This document shows, in pieces, positions 30,218 through 38,577 of a stretch of DNA of 64,000 nt. Source of the stretch: Bordetella parapertussis (GTDB lineage Bacteria > Pseudomonadota > Gammaproteobacteria > Burkholderiales > Burkholderiaceae_B); the NCBI GenBank assembly GCA_945865935.1, contig CAMBFI010000002.1, positions 124,001 to 188,000 of the forward strand, written 5' to 3'. The notes beneath the pieces are model-generated. The model had not been told where the DNA came from. It searched no databases and was given only the letters and a program-made list of their open reading frames with translations. How positions within the stretch are numbered: position 1 is the first letter of the stretch; each line of letters begins with the position of its first letter. A program made the translations under genes and the position numbers.

Positions 30218-31093
30218 ATGCCCCAATTAAACGTTGTCTTGCTCACGGGGATCTCCGGCTCTGGCAAATCCGTTGCGTTGCGCTTGCTTGAGGACGCCGG
30301 CTATACCTGTATCGACAATCTTCCCGTTCGTTTTTTACACGAATTTATTGGGTCCATGCGAGGCGATCCCACAGGACGCGTCGCCATTTCAATCGATGTA
30401 CGATCGCCCGGGGATCTGGATGAATTACCGGACATCATCACCGCGCTATCCGCGATGGGCACGCAGCTGCGCGTTGTGTTTCTAGACGCCGATGATCAGA
30501 CGCTGATTCAACGCTATTCTGAATCGCGCAGACGCCACCCTCTTTCAGATCGCTTGGCGCGCAGCAGCGGGATTGCCGTGTCACTCGAACAGTGCATCGC
30601 GCAAGAGCGTGATCAGCTCGCTCCACTACGTAACCTTGGCCATGTGATCGACACCTCGGGTCTGACCCCGGGACAGCTGCGCACATGGATCCGAGACCTC
30701 GTCCAAGCCGATCGCAAACCTTTGTTGCTGACCTTTGAATCCTTCGCCTTCAAAAAAGGGGTTCCTAGCGATGCCGACATGGTGTTCGATGTGCGGTGCC
30801 TGCCCAACCCACACTACGATCCGGTGTTGCGGCCGTTAACCGGCAAAGATCAGCCGGTCGCCGACTGGCTCGCCGGGTTTGATGATGTGAGTCAAATGGC
30901 CAATGACATTGAAGCATTCATTCGCAAATGGCTGCCGCGCTATACCGAGGACACGCGCAGCTACCTCACGGTTGCGATTGGTTGCACGGGTGGTAAGCAT
31001 CGCTCAGTCTATTTGGTTGAGACGCTAGGCAAACGCTTTAGCGATCATGGTCCCGTTCTCGTGCGTCATCGCGATCAACCCACGCTTTCCTGA
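30218..31093 (+). CDS. rapZ: RNase adapter / nucleotide-binding protein RapZ
   Basis: 291 residues. Walker [17 protein letters not shown] near the N terminus and the C-terminal block [16 protein letters not shown]. In E. coli RapZ directs RNase E to the GlmZ small RNA and so controls glmS; whether this applies in betaproteobacteria is not established. Its stop overlaps the start of the rlpA-family gene (TGATG). Confidence 0.96.
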   Translation: MPQLNVVLLTGISGSGKSVALRLLEDAGYTCIDNLPVRFLHEFIGSMRGDPTGRVAISIDVRSPGDLDELPDIITALSAMGTQLRVVFLDADDQTLIQRYSESRRRHPLSDRLARSSGIAVSLEQCIAQERDQLAPLRNLGHVIDTSGLTPGQLRTWIRDLVQADRKPLLLTFESFAFKKGVPSDADMVFDVRCLPNPHYDPVLRPLTGKDQPVADWLAGFDDVSQMANDIEAFIRKWLPRYTEDTRSYLTVAIGCTGGKHRSVYLVETLGKRFSDHGPVLVRHRDQPTLS

Positions 31094-31986
31094 TGAGCTC
31101 GACTAGCGCGTCCCTTGGCCGCCTCTTGAGTGTTGCGCTCGTATGCGCGTTACTCGCGGCCTGCTCAGGGTCGGGGCGCAGAGGCGGTGCGTACTACATG
31201 GATGACGGTCCTGAAGCAAATCCCCCCGCAAACCTCGATGCCGTGCCCGATGCTGTGCCACGCATTGAACCCTTGGCACGCGGCCCAAATAATCCCTACA
31301 GCATCTTCGGCCAGCGCTATGTGCCAGATACGTCGGGACAGCCTTATCGCGCACAGGGCCCTGCGTCCTGGTACGGAAAAAAATATCACGGCAAACCGAC
31401 CTCCAATGGTGAGCGCTACGACATGTATGGCATGACAGCCGCTCACACCACGTTGCCTATCCCAAGCTATGTCAGAGTCACCCGCGTGGCCACTGGCAAA
31501 ACCGTCGTGCTGCGCATTAACGACCGCGGTCCGTTCTTAGGCGGACGTGTCATCGACTTGTCGTACGTCGCGGCCCACAAGCTGGGCGTTCTCTCACCCG
31601 GAAGCGCCGAGGTGATCGTAGAGCGCATCATGCCGCAGCAAATCGCCAACGGGACCGCACTCGCGGCCAATGCAGCCGCTGCTGCACCCAGCCCGCCGGT
31701 TGCAGCAACGCCGGCCCCGTCAGCCCCGCCCGTTACGCCTGCGGCGGCGGGGTCCGTTTACTTACAACTTGGTGCATTTAGTGATCCCGCGCGAGCGCAG
31801 GCAATTGCCGCACGTGCTGCGGCCCAAGTGCCGACGCAAGCGGGTGTCTCGGTAAACGTTGAGCTCGGGGCTGGAAACCTACACCGTGTGCGCGTGGGGC
31901 CCTTTGCGAGCACAGAGGCCGCGACACAGGCTGCCGGGCCGCTCGAAAATGCGCTCGGCGTCGCGCCACGGATCACGGGTCCCTAA
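31093..31986 (+). CDS. rlpA: Septal ring lytic transglycosylase RlpA-family lipoprotein
   Basis: 297 residues. Lipoprotein signal with lipobox LLAAC at about residue 18-22, then a double-psi beta-barrel domain ([54 protein letters not shown]) holding the catalytic Asp, an Ala/Pro-rich linker and a C-terminal SPOR domain ([19 protein letters not shown]). RlpA trims naked glycan strands at the septum; SPOR binds denuded peptidoglycan. Its coupling with rapZ is unusual in function but seems to be positional. Confidence 0.93.
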   Translation: MSSTSASLGRLLSVALVCALLAACSGSGRRGGAYYMDDGPEANPPANLDAVPDAVPRIEPLARGPNNPYSIFGQRYVPDTSGQPYRAQGPASWYGKKYHGKPTSNGERYDMYGMTAAHTTLPIPSYVRVTRVATGKTVVLRINDRGPFLGGRVIDLSYVAAHKLGVLSPGSAEVIVERIMPQQIANGTALAANAAAAAPSPPVAATPAPSAPPVTPAAAGSVYLQLGAFSDPARAQAIAARAAAQVPTQAGVSVNVELGAGNLHRVRVGPFASTEAATQAAGPLENALGVAPRITGP

Positions 31987-32001
31987 ACGCTCTTCGTCGG
32001 T

Positions 32002-32940
32002 TTAGCTGCCCTTGCGCGCCAACGCTCGGGCGTAAAGCGTGTCACGCGACTGCCCTGTCGCCTTGGCTGCCACACGGGCGGCATCGCGTACCGATAAGAC
32101 CTCGAGCAAAGCATCCAGCCAAGCGTCGATTCCCGCATCAACCTGCTCTGCTGCCTCGGGATCCAGCTCACTTTGTTCCGGATGAATAATGACAACGTAT
32201 TCACCCTGCTCGCGGTGAGGATCCGCCTGCAACCATTGTTGTGCCTCGGCCAAGGTGACGCACGCAATCTCTTCAAACCGCTTAGTCATTTCTCGAGCCA
32301 AGCTCACCTGACGCGCGGGCCCCAACACTGTCAACAAGTCTTTCAAACTCGCGGCGATACGGTGGGGGGCCTCATAAAACACCACGGTCGTGACGAGTTG
32401 CGTCCAATAGCGAAACCAGCGCTGCCGCGCCATAGATTTGGTTGGGGCAAACCCGGCGAACACAAACCCGGGCGAAGCGTCTGTTGTCACACCAGTCGCC
32501 ATCAGTGCCGTGATCACGGCACTGGCGCCGGGCAAGGGGATCACGCGCAACCCTGCCTCGCGCACGGCCTGCACCACCAGCCCGCCGGGGTCACTCACGG
32601 CGGGCGACCCCGCATCGGACACTAAGGCGACACGCTGTCCCGACTGCAGTCGTCGAACAATATCCGTTGCGGCGCCCGCCTCGTTATGACGGTGTGCTGC
32701 CATCGTAGGGGTATCCAAGCCCCAGGCATCAAGCAGCGTGCGTGTGGCGCGCGTATCTTCCGCGGCGATCACATCGGCTAACTGCAAGGCATGCCAGCCC
32801 CGCAAGGATAGATCCCCCAAATTGCCAATTGGTGTCGCCACGACATACAAGCAATGCGTCGGCCACTGCTGTGCGTCGACCTTCTGACCTAGGCGGTGCC
32901 AGGCATCAGGGCGCTCTTGCGGTGGGACATTTTCTGTCAT
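32002..32940 (-). CDS. rsmI: 16S rRNA (cytidine-1402-2'-O)-methyltransferase RsmI
   Basis: Tetrapyrrole-methylase-fold enzyme methylating C1402 in the ribosomal P site. 312 residues from ATG 32938-32940 (a TTG four codons upstream is less likely). Motifs: LYVVATPIGNLGDLSLRG, AAEDTRATRTLL, ALVSDAGSPAVSDPG and FYEAPHRIAASL. Divergent from yraN over 73 nt; rsmI next to yraN and a SIS gene mirrors the E. coli yraL-yraN-diaA-yraP locus. Confidence 0.96.
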   Translation of the reverse strand: MTENVPPQERPDAWHRLGQKVDAQQWPTHCLYVVATPIGNLGDLSLRGWHALQLADVIAAEDTRATRTLLDAWGLDTPTMAAHRHNEAGAATDIVRRLQSGQRVALVSDAGSPAVSDPGGLVVQAVREAGLRVIPLPGASAVITALMATGVTTDASPGFVFAGFAPTKSMARQRWFRYWTQLVTTVVFYEAPHRIAASLKDLLTVLGPARQVSLAREMTKRFEEIACVTLAEAQQWLQADPHREQGEYVVIIHPEQSELDPEAAEQVDAGIDAWLDALLEVLSVRDAARVAAKATGQSRDTLYARALARKGS

Positions 32941-33013
32941 GGCGAAAGTCAACGAAGCCGAATTGTGGCAGTGTAGTCGGCTTAACCCACCTCGTCACGA
33001 CGCCTTAACCAAA

Positions 33014-33550
33014 ATGACTGACTCTCACAGATCTGCCCAAGAGTACGCAGCCCTTTTTTGTCAGGCCGCCTTCGCGCAAAAAAAAGCGGTCGCCAAACGA
33101 GGCAGGGCACTGAGCGCCAACCTCCTGCAGCGCCGCCACGCGCCCAGGGTCTCCGAACGATCACCCCCCTCAGCCCGTTCCACCCCCCAGCAGCGCGGCG
33201 ACCTTTACGAAGCGCTTGCGCAAAAGCATCTCGAGCGCGCTGGCTGCGTGGTGTTGGCTCGTCAGCTGCGTTGTCCGGCCGGTGAGCTAGACCTAGTCGT
33301 GCGTGACGGTTCCTTACTCGTGTTTGTCGAAGTACGGCAACGCACTTCAAGTCGCTATGGCGGCGCCTCGGCAAGCGTTACGCCCGCCAAGCAGCGTCGC
33401 ATCCTGCGCGCGGCACGCTGGTTCCTTGGCGAGCTTGTGCGGCGACATTTTGGCGGCATAACGCCTTATTGCCGGGTCGATGTGCTGGCCTTTGAGCCGT
33501 CGGGGCTCGTATGGCATCGTGACGCCTTTCGCCTGACGCGAGATAAATGA
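33014..33550 (+). CDS. yraN: YraN family (UPF0102) endonuclease-fold protein
   Basis: 178 residues from the ATG at 33014. The C-terminal ~115 residues carry the family's PD-(D/E)xK-like pattern: RGDLYEALAQKHLERAGC, CPAGELDLVVRDGSLLVFVEVRQR, VTPAKQRRILRAARWFL. The first ~60 residues are a basic, poorly conserved extension. Function unproven; related to Holliday-junction-resolvase folds. An earlier ATG at 32939 overlaps the divergent rsmI promoter and is not used. Confidence 0.9.
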   Translation: MTDSHRSAQEYAALFCQAAFAQKKAVAKRGRALSANLLQRRHAPRVSERSPPSARSTPQQRGDLYEALAQKHLERAGCVVLARQLRCPAGELDLVVRDGSLLVFVEVRQRTSSRYGGASASVTPAKQRRILRAARWFLGELVRRHFGGITPYCRVDVLAFEPSGLVWHRDAFRLTRDK

Positions 33551-33582
33551 GATAATTCACACTCAGGAGCCGAACAATCGCC

Positions 33583-34176
33583 ATGAACCTTGCCTCGACA
33601 CTCGCCGCCCACTTCAATGACCATGTCGTTGCCACGCAAGACAGCGCCAACATGCTTTCTTCGCCACTTCTGCGCGCAATCGATATGTGTTTTGGCTGCG
33701 TCACGAATAACGGCAAAATTCTGGCTTGTGGCAACGGCGGCTCAGCCGCTGACGCGCAACACTTTATCGCCGAGCTTGTTGGCCGCTTTGAACGCGAACG
33801 CCTCCCGCTTGCCGGCATCGCACTGAACACGGACACGTCCATCTTGACGGCTGTCGGCAACGACTACGGGTATGCCCAGATTTTTTCACGGCAAATTAGC
33901 GCGCTAGGGCACCCTGGCGACGTGCTTGTCGCAATCTCCACGAGCGGCAACTCAGCAAACGTCCAGCAGGCCATTCAAACAGCGCACGAGCGCGAGATGC
34001 GCGTCATTGCGCTCACCGGAAAGGGGGGTGGCGCGATGAACGATTTGCTCAGCACCGACGACATCCACCTGTGTGTACCGCACGACCGCACGATGCGCAT
34101 ACAGGAAATCCATATTTTGCTGCTGCACATGCTGTGCGATGGCATTGATACCCTCTTACTCGGAGACTCTGCATGA
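33583..34176 (+). CDS. SIS-domain protein: phosphoheptose isomerase GmhA or DnaA-initiator-associating protein DiaA
   Basis: 197 residues, SIS fold: LACGNGGSAADAQHFIAELVGRF, AISTSGNSANVQQAI, and C-terminal RIQEIHILLLHMLCDGID. GmhA makes D-glycero-D-manno-heptose 7-phosphate for LPS; DiaA regulates DnaA. Neighbours (rsmI, yraN, BON lipoprotein) match the DiaA locus of E. coli, and the LCD.ID ending is DiaA-like. However the metal/catalytic residues of GmhA (His and Glu in AQHFIAEL, Gln and His in QEIHILLLH) are kept, so isomerase activity is plausible, and hldC in this window implies that a GmhA is needed somewhere. Overlaps the next gene by ATGA. Confidence 0.85.
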   Translation: MNLASTLAAHFNDHVVATQDSANMLSSPLLRAIDMCFGCVTNNGKILACGNGGSAADAQHFIAELVGRFERERLPLAGIALNTDTSILTAVGNDYGYAQIFSRQISALGHPGDVLVAISTSGNSANVQQAIQTAHEREMRVIALTGKGGGAMNDLLSTDDIHLCVPHDRTMRIQEIHILLLHMLCDGIDTLLLGDSA

Positions 34177-34913
34177 CACTCGCCGCCCGCCTTATTCGTC
34201 CTGTTTTGCTTTGCGTCGCACTTGGCGCCTCCGTTGGCATGCTGCAAGGCTGTATCCCATTAATCGTAGGCGGCGCAGCGGCGACCGCTGGGCTGGTAGC
34301 GGTCGACCGTCGATCGGTCGAGCAACTGACGGACGACAAGACGATCGAACTGAAAATCGGCGGAGAGCTACGCAACGCTTTTGGCGATAGCATCCGCGCC
34401 TCCATCACCGTTTATGACGGGGTGGTATTGCTTACAGGTGACACCATCGGCAACGATGTCAAAGCCAAAGCAGGCGAGCTTGCACGCAAGACAAAAGGCG
34501 TGAAGTCCGTCTCAGATCAAATCACCGTTACCAAGGAAACCGCTTCAGCTGGGGTGGTCGGGAACGACATCTGGATTACCTCCAAGGTGATGGCAACACT
34601 GGCCACAACCAAAGACATTCCCTCACGCACCATCATCGTCACCACTGATCGTGGCATCGTCTACTTGATGGGTCTGGTGACGCAGCGTGAGGGCGATCTG
34701 GCCGCCTCGACCACGGCACAAGTTGGTGGGGTCAAGCGCGTAGACAAGCTGTTCCAAATCATTACCCCGGCCGAAGCAAACCGTCTGGACACGGCAAACC
34801 GGCTGATGGGTGGACGTCTGGGTGACCCCGCGCAACCGGCCGCTCCGGTCACCAGCTCCGGTGCTGGTGCGGCGCCCGCCCAGGGCGGCGTACAGGTGAT
34901 GCCAATTCAATGA
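34173..34913 (+). CDS. dolP: Dual-BON-domain outer-membrane lipoprotein (DolP/YraP-like)
   Basis: 246 residues. Signal peptide with lipobox MLQGC (about residues 23-27), followed by a glycine/alanine-rich segment, then two BON domains (about residues 45-125 and 125-205; GDSIRASITVYDGVVLLTGD and SRTIIVTTDRGIVYLMG), and an Ala/Pro/Gly-rich tail. In enterics DolP keeps outer-membrane integrity and binds anionic lipids at division sites. Position after the SIS gene matches E. coli yraP. Overlaps both neighbours by ATGA. Confidence 0.9.
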   Translation: MTLAARLIRPVLLCVALGASVGMLQGCIPLIVGGAAATAGLVAVDRRSVEQLTDDKTIELKIGGELRNAFGDSIRASITVYDGVVLLTGDTIGNDVKAKAGELARKTKGVKSVSDQITVTKETASAGVVGNDIWITSKVMATLATTKDIPSRTIIVTTDRGIVYLMGLVTQREGDLAASTTAQVGGVKRVDKLFQIITPAEANRLDTANRLMGGRLGDPAQPAAPVTSSGAGAAPAQGGVQVMPIQ

Positions 34914-35401
34914 AAAAACTCGTAGCGCTTGCGCTACTTGTGGGGCTTGGCGGGATCGGCGCGTGGTTCTTTACTTCGCCAGGTCCCCAAGCGCCCGAGG
35001 TAACGTTCTCAACGCTCTCTGGCAAGCAGCTGCCGCTTTCGGAACTGCGCGGCAAGGTCGTGCTGGTCAAATTCTGGGCGACAAATTGTGTGAGCTGCGT
35101 GGCTCAAATGCCTGACAACATCGAGAACTACGAAAAATACCGGAGCCAAGGTTTCGAGCTCGTGGCTGTTGCGATGCAATATGACCCTGCCAACTATGTC
35201 GTTAACTTTGCGGAAACGCGCAGACTGCCATTTCCGGTTGCTCTGGATACAGTCGGTGCAGCAGCCAAAGCCTTTGGGGACGTCAAGCTAACGCCGACCG
35301 CGTTCCTCATCGATAAAAACGGTCAAATCTTGAAGCGCTATCTCGGGCAATACGACAAGCAAGAGTTTAGGCGCACCCTAGAAAAAGCTTTAGCGGGCTA
35401 G
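34910..35401 (+). CDS. TlpA/ResA-like membrane-anchored thioredoxin-family protein
   Basis: 163 residues with an N-terminal signal anchor (LVALALLVGLGGIGAWFF) and a periplasmic redoxin domain. The active-site motif is WATNCVSCVAQMP (CVSC instead of the common CxPC) and the cis-Pro loop is LTPTAFLID. Likely a periplasmic thiol-disulfide reductant, possibly for cytochrome c or envelope proteins; partner not shown by the context. Translationally coupled to the BON lipoprotein. Confidence 0.87.
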   Translation: MKKLVALALLVGLGGIGAWFFTSPGPQAPEVTFSTLSGKQLPLSELRGKVVLVKFWATNCVSCVAQMPDNIENYEKYRSQGFELVAVAMQYDPANYVVNFAETRRLPFPVALDTVGAAAKAFGDVKLTPTAFLIDKNGQILKRYLGQYDKQEFRRTLEKALAG

Positions 35402-35482
35402 CCCCCGTCGGGTCGTTCTTGGCTCTACAATCCGTTTCCAATAATTTGTTCCGATCCACCTTCTCTTGCCTGCCGAACGCTC

Positions 35483-36382
35483 ATGACCAGTCAGACACAC
35501 ACCACGTCCATGGCCCCCGAAGTTTTTGCAGAAGTATTGTCCGAAAGCCTTCCATACATTAAACGCTTTCATGGCAAAACGATCGTCATCAAATATGGTG
35601 GCAACGCAATGACCGAAGAAGTCCTGCAACGCAGCTTTGCTCACGATGTCGTACTGCTCAAACTCATTGGTCTGAATCCTATCGTCGTGCACGGCGGGGG
35701 TCCGCAAATTGACGAGGCACTGCGCCGCATCGGTAAGCAGGGCACGTTTGTACAGGGTATGCGCGTCACCGATGCCGACACCATGGAAGTGGTCGAGTGG
35801 GTTCTCGGCGGTCAAGTGCAGCAAGACATTGTTTTAATGATTAACGAAGCAGGTGGCAAAGCGGTCGGCCTGACCGGCAAAGATGGCTGCCTGATCCAAG
35901 CCAGTAAAAAGCTTATGCCCAACAAGGAAGATCCATCCAAACCACTAGACATCGGTTTTGTTGGTGATATTGACCGCATCGAACCGGCTGTCGTTAAAGC
36001 CCTTCAGGATGATCAGTTTATCCCTGTGATTTCACCGATTGGCTATGGCGTAGATGGTTTAGCCTACAACATCAACGCGGACGTGGTTGCGGGCAAAATG
36101 GCTGAAGTGCTCGGCGCTGAAAAATTGCTCATGATGACCAACACACCAGGCGTACTCGATAAAAACGGCAAGCTTCTGCGCCAATTGTCGGCACAAACAA
36201 TCGATACCTTGTTTGCTGATGGGACCATCTCGGGCGGAATGCTTCCCAAGATTTCCTCTGCGCTTGATGCGGCTCGCAATGGCGTGAAGTCTGTGCATAT
36301 CGTGGATGGCCGTGTGCCGCACTGTCTGTTGCTCGAAGTGTTAACAGACCGAGGCGTCGGCACGATGATCTCTTCCCAATAG
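35483..36382 (+). CDS. argB: Acetylglutamate kinase ArgB
   Basis: Second step of arginine synthesis: phosphorylates N-acetylglutamate. 299 residues; amino-acid-kinase fold with [47 protein letters not shown] (in parts) and [22 protein letters not shown] at 35426-35431 may be the -10 of its promoter in the 81-nt gap after the thioredoxin-like gene. Confidence 0.97.
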   Translation: MTSQTHTTSMAPEVFAEVLSESLPYIKRFHGKTIVIKYGGNAMTEEVLQRSFAHDVVLLKLIGLNPIVVHGGGPQIDEALRRIGKQGTFVQGMRVTDADTMEVVEWVLGGQVQQDIVLMINEAGGKAVGLTGKDGCLIQASKKLMPNKEDPSKPLDIGFVGDIDRIEPAVVKALQDDQFIPVISPIGYGVDGLAYNINADVVAGKMAEVLGAEKLLMMTNTPGVLDKNGKLLRQLSAQTIDTLFADGTISGGMLPKISSALDAARNGVKSVHIVDGRVPHCLLLEVLTDRGVGTMISSQ

Positions 36383-36389
36383 TGCGCAC

Positions 36390-37154
36390 GTGACACCAAA
36401 ACGACTGCCGCAGCATCCGAGGGTGCGCGTGCGTCGTGCACGCGTTCATCTGACTGAGGGTGCGCGCAACACACGCAGCAAAGAATTTGTCTGGTTTTTT
36501 GACCTAGACAATACCTTGCACGACACGTCATACAAAATTTTTCGCGAGATCAATCTGGGCATGACTGCCGCGGTCATGGAAGCACTTTCGATTGACGAGG
36601 CGGCGGCCAGCGTTTTACGCACGCAGTACTGGCGCAAATACGGAGCGACCCTCATCGGTCTAGTACGCCACCATGCAATCGATGCCCATGCTTTTTTACA
36701 TCGCAGCCATGACTTCGATGTCGCGCCGCTCATTCGTGCCGAAACAGGTCTCGCAAACAAGCTGCGTCGCCTACCCGGGCGAAAAGTACTGGTGACTAAT
36801 GCGCCTCTGCACTACGCGCGCGCGGTACTCAAACACCTCAAAATTCTGCAATGTTTCGACGGGCTATGGGGTGTCGAACAGATGCGCTTACATGGTCATT
36901 TCAGGCCAAAGCCGTCCAGCACCATGATGCGTCACATCTTGGCGCATGAGGGTGTCTCTCCACGCCGGGCCGTTCTTGTTGAGGACACCATGGAGAACCT
37001 AAGGGGTGCGCGGCGCGCTGGCCTGCGCACCGTACATGTCTACCACCCCGGTACGCCCTTTAGCCGAGGTAAAAGCGGACGCCCCAATTTCGTCGACTTG
37101 CGGGTAAACTGTGTTTCAGATTTGCTGCTTCAAAAGCGTCCGTTGCGGGCTTAG
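36390..37154 (+). CDS. HAD-family hydrolase, pyrimidine 5'-nucleotidase type
   Basis: 254 residues. Nucleophile motif FFDLDNTLHDTS near residue 35, lysine/threonine motif VLVTNAPLHYARAVLKHL, and acidic motif RPKPSSTMMRHIL with VLVEDTMENLRGARRAGL. This subgroup resembles the yeast SDT1/PHM8 pyrimidine nucleotidases. The first 30 residues are basic and poorly conserved, so a later start is possible. It sits 7 nt after argB and 59 nt before slmA, a neighbourhood I recall from other Alcaligenaceae. Confidence 0.88.
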   Translation: MTPKRLPQHPRVRVRRARVHLTEGARNTRSKEFVWFFDLDNTLHDTSYKIFREINLGMTAAVMEALSIDEAAASVLRTQYWRKYGATLIGLVRHHAIDAHAFLHRSHDFDVAPLIRAETGLANKLRRLPGRKVLVTNAPLHYARAVLKHLKILQCFDGLWGVEQMRLHGHFRPKPSSTMMRHILAHEGVSPRRAVLVEDTMENLRGARRAGLRTVHVYHPGTPFSRGKSGRPNFVDLRVNCVSDLLLQKRPLRA

Positions 37155-37213
37155 CACACGCCGTTTCGCAGCCCACGTCTTGTTTTTTAACCCTCTTTGA
37201 TGGGCCGACCGCG

Positions 37214-37807
37214 ATGTCAGTCAAAACCGGCGAACGTAAACATCAAATTCTGCAAATGCTTGCAGAAATGCTTGAGCAACCACGCGCGGCACGCATCACC
37301 ACTGCAGCACTAGCTGCGCGCATGCAGTTATCCGAAGCCGCGCTATACCGCCACTTCGCAAGCAAAGCCCAAATGTTTGAGGGTTTGTTCGAGTTCATCG
37401 AGTCGACCGTCTTCACGCTAGTCAATCAAATTGTTGAGTCTGAGCCCAACGGGGTCGAACAAGCTCGCAAGATCGCCACAATGTTACTGACGTTTGCCCA
37501 ACGCAACCGAGGCATGACACGCGTGCTAACCGGAGACGCCTTGGTGACCGAAGACGAACGCCTGCAAGCGCGCGCCAATCAAATCACCGACCGCATCGAC
37601 GCCTCTTTTAAGCAAGCACTGCGGCATGCGATCACTAGCGGCACCCTCGAGCCATCGATCGAAGCGACCGCCTTGGCCGCCACCTTGACGCAATTTGTCA
37701 TCGGAAGTTGGCTGCGCTTCGCCCAAAGCGCGTGGCAAACAACGCCGACGCTGCACATGGATACGCAACTCAAATTAATTCTAGGTGTGACCGCGCGTCC
37801 CGTATAA
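37214..37807 (+). CDS. slmA: TetR-fold nucleoid occlusion factor SlmA
   Basis: 197 residues. Starts MSVKTGERKHQILQMLAEML and has the TetR helix-turn-helix (ITTAALAARMQLSEAALYRHFASKAQMFEGLFEF, residues about 25-58). SlmA binds sites spread over the chromosome and blocks FtsZ ring assembly over DNA. Convergent with the E1-like gene, 20 nt apart. Confidence 0.93.
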   Translation: MSVKTGERKHQILQMLAEMLEQPRAARITTAALAARMQLSEAALYRHFASKAQMFEGLFEFIESTVFTLVNQIVESEPNGVEQARKIATMLLTFAQRNRGMTRVLTGDALVTEDERLQARANQITDRIDASFKQALRHAITSGTLEPSIEATALAATLTQFVIGSWLRFAQSAWQTTPTLHMDTQLKLILGVTARPV

Positions 37808-37827
37808 AGCAACCGAGCTCAGGCCTG

Positions 37828-38577
37828 TTAGCGCGTGGCGCAAACGATACAGGCGGGATCGCGCTTAACCTTCACGCTGTGCCACTGCATATCCAGGGCG
37901 TCAAGAATCAAGAGACGACCTTTTAAGCTTGTCCCGATCTGCGCAATAACCTTCAATGCCTCAGCGGCCTGCATACTCCCGATGATGCCAACAAGCGGTG
38001 CAAACACACCCGTTGTCGCGCAATTAAGCGCTTCCACATCTTCGGCCTCTGGAAACAAGCAGTGATAGCAGGGCGCGTTGGCATCGCGAGGGTCAAACAC
38101 GCTGACCTGCCCTTCAAAGCGGATTGCCGCGCCTGAAACGAGCGGTTTGGCGTGCTTGACGCACGCGCGGTTCACTGCGTGGCGGGTTGCAAAGTTATCC
38201 GTACAGTCCAACACGACATCGACTTGTGAAATTTCCTGATCGAGTGAGCTTTCATCCATTCGTATCGTTCGAATCTCAACCTTCAGCTCAGGATTCAACG
38301 CAAGCATCGTCTGACGTCCAGACTCAGCCTTAAGCTGACCGAGGCGACTGGTGTTGTGCATAATCTGCCTCTGCAGATTACTGATCTCCACCACATCGTG
38401 ATCAGCCAACACAATCGTCCCGACACCCGCAGAGGCAAGATACATCGCAGCGGGGGAGCCCAGACCGCCGGCACCCACGATCAATACACGCGCTGCAAGA
38501 AGCTTCTCCTGGCCTTCTATACCCAACTCATCCAACAAGATGTGCCGGGCATATCTCAGCAGCTGAGCGTCGTTCAT
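37828..38577 (-). CDS. moeB: MoeB/ThiF/HesA-family adenylyltransferase (E1-like)
   Basis: 249 residues. Adenylates the C terminus of a ubiquitin-like sulfur carrier (MoaD for molybdopterin, or ThiS for thiamine). ATP site VGAGGLGSPAAMYLASAGVG, arginine finger region NLQRQIMHN, two zinc CxxC pairs (CYHC and CIVC) and the candidate catalytic Cys in ALNCATTGVFAPLVG. No rhodanese domain is fused. MoeB and ThiF cannot be told apart by this alone; the thiG and thiD genes in the window make dual use possible. Start overlaps the ctpA stop (ATGA). Confidence 0.9.
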   Translation of the reverse strand: MNDAQLLRYARHILLDELGIEGQEKLLAARVLIVGAGGLGSPAAMYLASAGVGTIVLADHDVVEISNLQRQIMHNTSRLGQLKAESGRQTMLALNPELKVEIRTIRMDESSLDQEISQVDVVLDCTDNFATRHAVNRACVKHAKPLVSGAAIRFEGQVSVFDPRDANAPCYHCLFPEAEDVEALNCATTGVFAPLVGIIGSMQAAEALKVIAQIGTSLKGRLLILDALDMQWHSVKVKRDPACIVCATR

